From contig NC_135549.1 in assembly GCF_964340395.1 (NCBI RefSeq), forward strand, positions 12,228,842 to 12,288,841: DNA of 60,000 nucleotides. The letters are read 5' to 3'. This document shows, in pieces, positions 51,661-60,000 of the stretch (the first letter of the stretch is position 1; each line of letters starts with the position of its first letter). This DNA is from Glandiceps talaboti. Its lineage: Eukaryota > Hemichordata > Enteropneusta > Spengelidae. The notes beneath the pieces were generated by a model. It was given only the letters and a program-made list of their open reading frames with translations, did no database searches and was not told where the DNA came from. Both the position numbers and the translations under genes were made by a program.

Positions 51661-53061
51661 ACTGTAGCCTGTAACAGTGTACAAAACGGTAGCAGTAGAA
51701 ACCGTAAAAAATATTTTAAAAATAAACAACTCTAGCCCGATCACAGCCCGTTTCTGTTAGTCATTGAAATGGTTTAAGACATTTAAGAAAGCTATCAGAA
51801 GTAACGGGCTGCTGTCCAATGTTGTAGTGTGACCAGAATAATAGAAACCACCGGGGCAGTATTATCAGTGATGTCCTTTTTTCTTGTTACAAAGTTAGTG
51901 ACATATTTGCAATTATATGTGACACATCAATTGCATATCTATGACATTACACATCTGAATTGTCGTCAAAGAATTTAAGAGGTGAAAGTTCAGGTACGGG
52001 TCAGTGGTTACTCAAGTCCGTTCTAAGAAAACCAATCAAATAACTAATTGACAAAATTTAGTTACATGTAATGTATCAAGAAACATTTTGTACTTTAATG
52101 AAGTGAAACGTTTCTAGTATGTGTAGGTACGCTGTACCTAGGTCTACTGAATAAGGGCTTCCATGAACCAGAATATAAATTTCGTCTGAGGCATCACTGT
52201 GAACTGACCGACAATCCACATGTTTAGTAAATAAATACATTCATCAATAACTTTATGCTACAAATGTGAACAAAACATCACACTACTTTTGGGGAATTTT
52301 TCAAAATAATGAACTTTTTCGATGGGCTTTCCAAGTCTGAGAGTGAAAAATATGTATAGGTATGTGATATATATAAAACTTGCATCGGCCTTACGACTAT
52401 GATACACTTTTAGACCTAGAAGTGTGAAACCACAGATTGTTCCTTTCCGTAATGTTATCAAATTGGTGATTTTTTTACATTGTCTCTATCATCATTGGCT
52501 GAATGTTCAATATCCGAGCTTCTTCAGCAAAATAATTTTTTGTTGTGGCAATTGTTGCAATTATATTTTAATATCGACACATGTTTTCACGTATACACAC
52601 TGAAGTGTAGAGTGAAGTCGTACCATTCGGACTATCGAAAATATTACTTTGACTTCTATCCGATATCTTATTGAACGTCTGATGAACGTGTCCCTTGTTC
52701 TTGACTCAAACCCCCACCTTCCTACCATATCACTTGTTCTCGACACTTTATTCGATGCCTATGAAATAACAGCAATTTCACCTCAGTAGTGCACGTTATC
52801 GAGAAAATACAAGTTGATGATGACATAGTGGCAATCTAAAGGGACCATTTCTTGGAGTTACCTCTGGTATTAAACAAATAGGTAACAAAATGAAGACCGT
52901 TGTTCTTCTCAGTGCAAGTGGTTCAATCACTCGATAGGTCAGATATTATAGATAAGGTTACATTATTCAAAGCGTCATTCATTAAATATCGAGGGGCCTT
53001 TTTAGATCGCTATGCCGTTATTTCTTTAGTAGTAAGTGCTCCGTCATAAGTTGATTGGCCA
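51661..53061. other. Non-coding stretch
   Basis: No recognised feature. Confidence 0.45.
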
Positions 53062-53804
53062 TAAGGGACCGGACAGAATTTACGGCAGGGGGGGGGCCTG
53101 GGGAGAAATTATCTCTGACTTGTTTTTTTTCCTGGCCCCCCCATCCACTGTGACCAAAATTTCACAGCCCCCCCTTTCAAAAGTATAAAAATTTCATGGC
53201 CCCCCCCCCAAAAAAAAAAGAAAAGAAAAGAAAAAAGTGCACAATATCCTGCCCCCTACAATAACTAAAAAGAGTACAATTTTTTTTGTTACTGTAGCAC
53301 AACTGTAATATTTCTTTTGGTACTACTATTATGTTACTATTTCAGCCCAAACAACTTAGTAGTTGTAGAGGAAGTTTTTTAGAAAACAAAACAAAATAAA
53401 ACATTTTGACCATACATGTAATCATACACATGTGGTATAATCTTGTGTATTTCCCAACTAGACACCATAAGTAGTCATCACTTAATACCAAGGCATTTGA
53501 TGTGGTGGTTTTAACTGTCATTCACTGATACATACACAGAAACACAGACAGAGTTAAACACACATTCACATGCGTGATTTGTGAAAAACTGTAGTGGGGA
53601 CATTTGTGGGGAGTATCTAAGAACATCACATCACCTACATAGTGTATTCAAATATCTATTTATACTCATAACACAATAACTATCTAATGTCAGACATTTG
53701 TGATGTCATGAAGTGCTAGCAAACTAAGGATTTTATGCAGCTTTCACTTTCCTACACCAAATGCATTACCAATACACCTGTAAATGTAAGACATTTGTGA
53801 CTTC

Positions 53805-53996
53805 ATGTCACTGATGAAAAAACACTTAACACCACGCAGACATCTAAATGCTTTACAATATTTAGTACAGATAGATGCATTTGATGATGCTGAGGAGGGA
53901 AATAGTTTAATTTCACTGGTTTTAGATAGAAAGAAAGACACGTCTTGCCTCATATCTTCAGACTCTAGTGAGTCTGAGAGTGAAACTCAAGAATAG
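53805..53996 (+). pseudogene. Small open frame inside element E, possible remnant
   Basis: 63 codons beginning MSLMKKHLTPRRHLNALQYL and ending in an acidic Ser/Glu stretch (SDSSESESETQE). It is not low complexity except at the end. It may be the tail of a transposon-encoded protein, but I cannot match it to a family. Confidence 0.3.
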
Positions 53997-54193
53997 TGTC
54001 AAGGAAAGAAATAAAACACCTATCTAAATTAATCTGGCCAGACGTTTTTGTATTTACATTTTTCACCAAAAGGTCACTTTTTAAACACATAAATTACAGG
54101 TCCTATGCTAGTATATTACCATATATATATATTAGGACCTGTAATGTATCCTTGATGGTAATTACACACTGAACCTGTTTCCACAGTGCTAAA

Positions 54194-54296
54194 ATGTATG
54201 TATGTATGTATGTATGTATGTATGTATGTATGTATGTATGTATGTATGTATACATATGTGTGTGTGTGTGTGTATGTATACATATGTGTGTGTGTG
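54194..54296. repeat. (TATG)n and (TG)n microsatellite inside element E
   Basis: (ATGT)n 54194-54250, then TATACATA-(TG)n twice. The block CATATGTGTGTGTG occurs twice (54253 and 54281). Confidence 0.95.
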
Positions 54297-54635
54297 AACA
54301 ACTTGGAGTATATAAGAGTAATTAAGGGTGTATCAAATTAATCTTGAGTAGTGTTTTTATGCTTCACTAAATACAAACGTACACACTTCCATTTTAATAC
54401 ATAAATGAAAGTGTAGACATTCAATATTAAAGGCGATATCAAGTGCTATCTCATGCAATGCTAAATTTTCTAACATATTAATTTTTTTCAATGACAAAAT
54501 ATTTCGCGGCCCCCCCCCCCCCTTTCAAACCATGAGAATTTTCATGGCCCCCCCTTCAAGCCTCCCATTTTTTTCATGGCCCCCCCAATTTCTCCCCAGG
54601 CCCCCCCTCTGCCGTAAATTCTGTCCGGTCCCTAA

Positions 54636-57087
54636 TACCCTGTGACGAAGAAATGTAGGCAACCAAAATCCTCATGAATATGGACCTAGTCAACTGAAAA
54701 CCATGGAATTGAAACAAACAGTGCTCATCTTCATTTCGAGAGTTGGTAACAGGATTCAATTTAACAGTGTAGGAAGAAATACTGACGTGTCGACTTATCT
54801 TGACGTATCAAGATTTAAGACGTCTTATGTTCATCTTTCAAGGGAAAAGCAATACCAGAAAAGAGGCTTACATCGAATGTATCCTGAAGGATTACTACAT
54901 AATACACAGAGTCCTTTGTCTAGAACGTTCCACGTCACCATTGCAATCATTACACATCAAGTAGGATTACTCCATATAATACATATACTCCATTGTCTAG
55001 ATCAATTCAATGCACCATCACAATCGATGTCATTGCACATCATGTTAACTGGTACTGTTACCATAATCGTGTTCGATGATAGTTATAAAATCATCAGGCG
55101 GTTGGAAAGCCTAGCACAAAGTACAATGCCCAAAATCAAGACAGACTATTACGTTTATACAATGAATATCTATTAGTATAGTGATTGACTTTGCGAAATA
55201 TTAAACAGGCTCGCGAATTCTATGGTACATGTACAGCTCCACAATGACTACACCATGATGTTAATCTAATACTGGTATATTGAGGATCCATTGATCAGTT
55301 GCCTGAATATTATGACAAGCACTAGCGCTGATTGTAATTGTTGAGTAAGTCCACTTTAAATTGACAGTAGGCCTTGGAAAGTAGTTGGTGAAAAGTTATG
55401 AATAATTTTTTTTCCTGTTAGTCTTCTCTCTTGTTTGTTACTCTTTTGGGGTGTTCGTGACGGTGAGATTTCATTCATTTACAACCAATAGTCCACGACA
55501 TCATTACAAGGTATAGACATACACAATATGTGCGAAAGGATTTGGTATAAACAAATTAATACAGCTCATTTTCCATGATTAGGTCAGATTACTGTTTGCT
55601 TCATGTTTATATGGTTGTGATATATAGCACGGACTCATACGTTGTTATTATGTTTTATGGTTCGCTCAGAGAACGAATGATAAATTACAAATTTCATATC
55701 AATTTCTGTATCCAAATATGACTATGTTATATAGTCACGTTGTTGTTTTTCAATGAATCATAGGTCATACGGAAACATATTTTCAAGTGTCATTTATCAA
55801 ATTTCTTTCTGAAAACAACATATGTAGAAGTCTTAGAATGCAAATGTCAGGGCTAACACTATATTCACTGCTAGGTTTTGGATGTTTTCAACGACCTACA
55901 GTATTCACATAGATAAAGAAACCCAGCACATAATGGCGTATGTTCTTTAATATGATAGAATTCACAATATCTGTCTTATAAATATGTGGCTATAAAGTAG
56001 TATTGAATTCGTGCCTCTCGACGGTTTGCAAAATGAACCTGTTTTGCCCCGAGAACTTAGACGGCTAAATAACTCCTAATAAGGAAAAGGTATGGTTTTT
56101 GTAAGTTTTTAATAAATCCACTTGCGTAACTCATATGTTGCAGGATAATGACGCGTGCATACTTTATTTCCTCAGTCTAAATGGTAGACTCAAATTTCTC
56201 TCTACCGCACGTGTGCTAGCTAAAATAACATATTAGAATACAGGGAATGTTCCTTTTCGGTAACTTCACAGAATTGCGAAACCCTTGTCGCTGCTTGACT
56301 GCATCAGGCAAACTTTTAAATGCAGCTTTTATTCCATTTTTTGTTATAACCTAACCCTTGCTATTTGAAATGGATTAATGTACAAAGTCTCCGACACAAG
56401 GCTCTGCAATATCAATAATTATAATGGACAGACTGTATTCGGATTACACAAATGCAGTAATTGTATAAACTATTATTTCTTATTCTAACTCGGCAAAGTG
56501 TATGTCAATATCACACTGTGTAGCAAACAATATTCCTGTATTCAGACAAATCAAAATATACCGCATTTAGTAGTCACATGCTTGAAATGTAACAGCAGAA
56601 TTTTCTCGTTTTGACTTATAATAATCCATATATATATAACATAAATCAATATTTACACTATATTATTAGATATTCAAACAGGTGGTCGGATACCAATATG
56701 GAAAGAAAATCAATTAGGAAAAGAACAAATATATTTCATTTAAAAATTCTTTGCTTCCTGTGATGTGCTGAGTTTCATTTTATATTATATGAATCCATAA
56801 GAAATATAGGGTAAACACATTAGTTTGTCAGATTCAATGTACACTTTAAATGCATAATAATTACTACAGTATGTCTAAGTACGGAATAACCTTAATCAAT
56901 CACAATCATATTTAGGATCGTCAAATTGTCCCAACATGTTCACACTAAATATCCGTCAAAATTATTACCACATTGTTACCATGTCTCTCTGCATTTTGTA
57001 AAGTTCATTAACATTAACATACTTCAACTAAAAGACGATCTTCTTCATACTATGTCACCTCTATATTAGTCACCTTTACATTTTCTA
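54636..57087. other. Non-coding stretch with a 157-codon open frame
   Basis: The open frame 54703-55176 (+) has no recognisable domain and includes a decayed ~75-bp tandem duplication (from about 54888 and 54964, both GGATTACT.CATA..ATACA). No other feature seen. Confidence 0.45.
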
Positions 57088-58120
57088 CACACTATTCTGG
57101 TGGATATACTATACTGTTCAGTACACTGCAAACTATTCAGGTGGATACATTATACTGTTCAGTACACTGCACACAATTCTGGTGGATATATTATACTGTT
57201 CATTACACTGCACACTATTCAGGTGGATATATTATGCTGTTCAGTACACTGCACACTGTTCAGGTGGATATATTGTACTGTTCAGTACACTACACACTGT
57301 TCAGGTGGATATATTATACTGTTCAGTACACTACACACAATTCAGGTGGATATACTATACTGTTCAGTACACTGCACACGATTCAGGTGGATGTATTATA
57401 CTGTTCAGTACACTGCACACTGTTCAGGTGGATATATTGTACTGTTCAGTACACTATACACCATGCAGGTGGATATACTGACGCTGCACACTATTCAGGT
57501 GGATATATTAGAATGTTCAGTACACTATACATAATTCAGTTGGATATAGTATACTGTTCAGTACACTGCACGCAAGTAAGGTGGATATACTATACTGTTC
57601 AGTACACTACAGACAATTCAGGTGGATATATTATACTTCAGTACACAACACACAATTCAGGTGGATATACTATGCTGTTCAGTACACTGCACACCATCCA
57701 GGTGGATATACTATGCTGTCCAGTACACTGCACACCATCCAGGTGGATATATTATACTGTTCAGTACACTGCACACCATCCAGGTGGATATACTATACTG
57801 TTCAGTACACTGCACACTATTCAGGTGGATATATTATACTGTTCAGTACACTGCACACAATTCAGGTGGATATACTATGCTGTTCAGTACACTGCACACA
57901 ATTCAGGTGGATATAGTGTACTGTTCAGTTCACTGCACACTGTTCAGGTAGATATACTATACTGTTCAGTACACAACATACTATTCAGCTGGATATACTA
58001 TGCTTTTCAGTATACTACACACTGTTCAGGCGGATATATTATAATGTTCAGTACACTACACACAATTCAGGTGGATATAGTATACTGTTCGGTACACTAC
58101 ACACTATTCAGATGGCTACA
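57088..58120. repeat. 41-bp minisatellite, about 25 copies
   Basis: Unit TATACTGTTCAGTACACTGC / ACACTATTCAGGTGGATATAC (41 bp). One unit at about 57473-57490 is shortened, losing the TGTTCAGTACA part, and another loses several bases near 57637. Solitary decayed copies recur at 58172-58200 and 58390-58462. All three + frames are open over long stretches, giving up to 337 codons; this follows from the stop-free consensus and is not evidence for a gene. Confidence 0.93.
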
Positions 58121-59002
58121 GTGTTTTTTTCATAATTGTAAAACTTTCAAATAAAACCAGTAAAGTCGTAATTCACTGTTCAGTGTTCAGTGTACTACGA
58201 ACTGAACTGTTGTTATTTCACTGCAATCCCTAAAAAAGCCAAAAAATTTTCACTTAATTCACAACGAGCAACAGTAAACCTGGTATACCAAGATAGTCAA
58301 TTCTTACACATGTGCACCCAGGACTTTAAAAAAAATATCAACGGACAGATGGCGTGTCTCAATACGGTGTGCCTTTGGGTAGGGGCATGGATTCAGTACA
58401 CTACATATTATTCAGGTACTAGGTGGGTATACTATACTGTTCAGTACTGTTCAGTACGCACCACTCTTACACTGTCAATCATTTCTTAATGACAATGGAG
58501 GCTTTGTAGGTAAACATCACATATGTTAGGTTCAATTTGAACCTCGCCGTTAGTCTTCAGTCCATTCAAATGAAAATGCAATTAGGTTACACTGTCATGT
58601 CTATATCGCGGTTTAATACCAACACGACCATCAAAATACATGTATGTTTCACTGGTACAAAGATGATAGCAAATCGCTACGGCGGAGTGATAATCCAACC
58701 CCATATCAGGAATGTCAATCTACGAACATATGATAAAAATCAAAGGATTTACAGGTCGAAATACACGTCGCTAATGGATAAATTCGAAAACAACTAACGT
58801 CATTTAAGGCATCGATTAACATCGCTCCGTGCGTTAAAGGAAATGAAAGATGTTATCTGCATGTATCTATGTTAACTTTGTATCATCGAGAGTTAGGAAC
58901 CATGAAAATAATAATCATGCTTTTATTCAGCTATTCATTCAGAAATTGACACGATAAATATTTTCACCCCAATTGCGTTATGATATACATGTAATGGCAA
59001 TG

Positions 59003-59008
<6 letters not shown>
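58121..59008. other. Non-coding stretch with stray 41-bp units
   Basis: Fragments of the 41-bp repeat at 58172-58200 and 58390-58462. The open frame at 58537-58797 has no recognisable domain. Confidence 0.45.
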
Positions 59009-59094
<86 letters not shown>

Positions 59095-59176
59095 GTGAGT
59101 GAGTGAGTGAGTGAGTGAGTGAGTGAGTGAGTGAGAGGGTGAGTGAGTGAGTGAGTGAGTGAGTGAGTGAGTGAGA
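59009..59176. repeat. (GA)n-(GTGA)n compound microsatellite
   Basis: (GA)n 59009-59091, then (GTGA)n to about 59174 with one GAGAGG interruption near 59131. Confidence 0.97.
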
Positions 59177-60000
59177 GCAGAGCAGAGCGGAGCAGACTTG
59201 TTAATACGTAATATCCGATGTTTACATAATTCAACAGTAAAGTTCATAGTATACTTGTATAATATAACATTTTGTCATTATTTTTTACACAAAGAAAACT
59301 TGTCTTGTGGTATTTCGATAACACGGAAATAATACGTTGATAAGGTCGATACGCAGAACCACAAGCTGTTCTCTTTATCATATAATGATGTGATATAATT
59401 CATAACATACAGCCATCAAACAGATGTTATCCTTAGCGTAAATGGAGTTATAATAAATGAAGTAACAGCTGATGAGTTTTAGTCAAAATAGTTGGAGAAA
59501 TGGATAACTCCAATTCATGTTGGACTCTATTTACAAAAATACATGCTTCTCAACATTGTTGTAAACTTGAATGATAAATTCGTCAGCTGGCTTTTTGTCT
59601 ACTTATATTCACTCCTTTATGTGGTTATAGGTTGTGACAATTGCTATTTCACTGACGGGGTTCTATAATAAGCATCCATGCCATATGTCAGAGAAATGAA
59701 CGTGAGATCACTGAACTACGTACACATCCTTCGTATACATGCCATACGTCACACAACCCAACCTACGATCACTGATCTGCATCTATCGTTTTCAATGTAC
59801 TACAACAGCTGTTTGATACTATTTTACTATGTGTCTATAAACTTCTACTTAAACATTTGTTTGGATTTTGAGTTAACGTTAAACTTTGCATACTACCTGT
59901 ATATTCTTGCTTGACATGGTATGTTACACAGGATTATATTAAGGTATAGGTATCTTTCTAACGCAGGGCTGTGGCATATTTGATTGGAATTTTGTAAAAA
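59177..60000. other. Non-coding stretch to window end
   Basis: AGAGCAGAGCAGAGCGGAGC at 59173-59194, then AT-rich DNA with no recognised feature. Confidence 0.45.

Larger units (their letters stand above)
53065..54632. mobile_element. Harbinger-like DNA element family E (1568 bp), non-autonomous
   Basis: Terminal inverted repeats GGGACCGGACAGAATTTACG.. / ..GTAAATTCTGTCCGGTCCC continue through GGCAG, a G run and GGCCTGGGGAGAAAT, about 45 bp in all. It is flanked by TAA on both sides (53062-53064, 54633-54635), the target duplication expected for PIF/Harbinger. Subterminal regions carry repeated ATGGCCCCCCC and CCCCTTTCAAA words in inverted orientation. The interior holds a 63-codon open frame (53805-53996, +) with an acidic Ser/Glu-rich end and a (TATG)n tract. 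No transposase or DDE motif is visible, so it would need one in trans. Confidence 0.85.

Noticed and set aside
54703-55176. 157-codon frame, the longest non-array frame outside rabenosyn
   Set aside because: No domain, and an internal decayed tandem duplication explains part of its length. A single frame of this size is plausible by chance in 60 kb.
57100-58154. 337-codon and other overlapping open frames
   Set aside because: They are readings of the 41-bp minisatellite in all three + frames; no independent coding evidence.

Overview
This window looks like nuclear DNA of a bilaterian animal, most likely a marine invertebrate. It holds a spliced gene with GT-AG introns and long introns. It is AT-rich and crowded with microsatellites, minisatellites and short inverted-repeat transposons. 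I cannot name the phylum from the sequence.

Only one protein-coding gene is certain: the 3' part of a rabenosyn-5 (RBSN/ZFYVE20) homologue on the + strand. Six exons (305-451, 1250-1411, 3195-3385, 5501-5571, 6444-6530, 6994-7582) join in perfect phase. Together they encode the last ~414 residues: the tail of the N-terminal region, a FYVE zinc finger, a helical region, a charged coiled coil and one Rab-binding helical hairpin. The 5' exons lie upstream of base 1. The protein stops right after this Rab-binding segment, so the NPF motifs and second Rab-binding hairpin of human rabenosyn-5 are not encoded in this last exon.

From about 7.6 kb to 60 kb I find no exon I can defend. The stretch consists of low-complexity intergenic (or giant intronic) DNA with: (i) palindromic MITEs with definable ends, including two Harbinger-like families with TAA target duplications and a family with CCTTCCGTAAGG ends and TA duplications; (ii) large minisatellites with units of 21 bp (1733-2316), 25 bp (3558-4300), 25-26 bp (25576-26164), 39 bp (34331-38868, the largest), 52 bp (44515-45506) and 41 bp (57088-58120); (iii) compound microsatellites (CA, TA, GA, CATA, CAGA, GGAT, GTTT); (iv) probable LINE 3' ends; and (v) several isolated hairpins. 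Long open frames in the minisatellites follow from the repeat consensus lacking stop codons in several frames and are not treated as genes.

The most useful leads are the short rabenosyn C-terminus, the multi-frame-open 39-bp array with a 537-bp higher-order duplication, a minisatellite that grew out of one arm of a palindromic MITE, a transposon family carrying POU-octamer sequences about every 146 bp, and a 1.57-kb Harbinger-like element.
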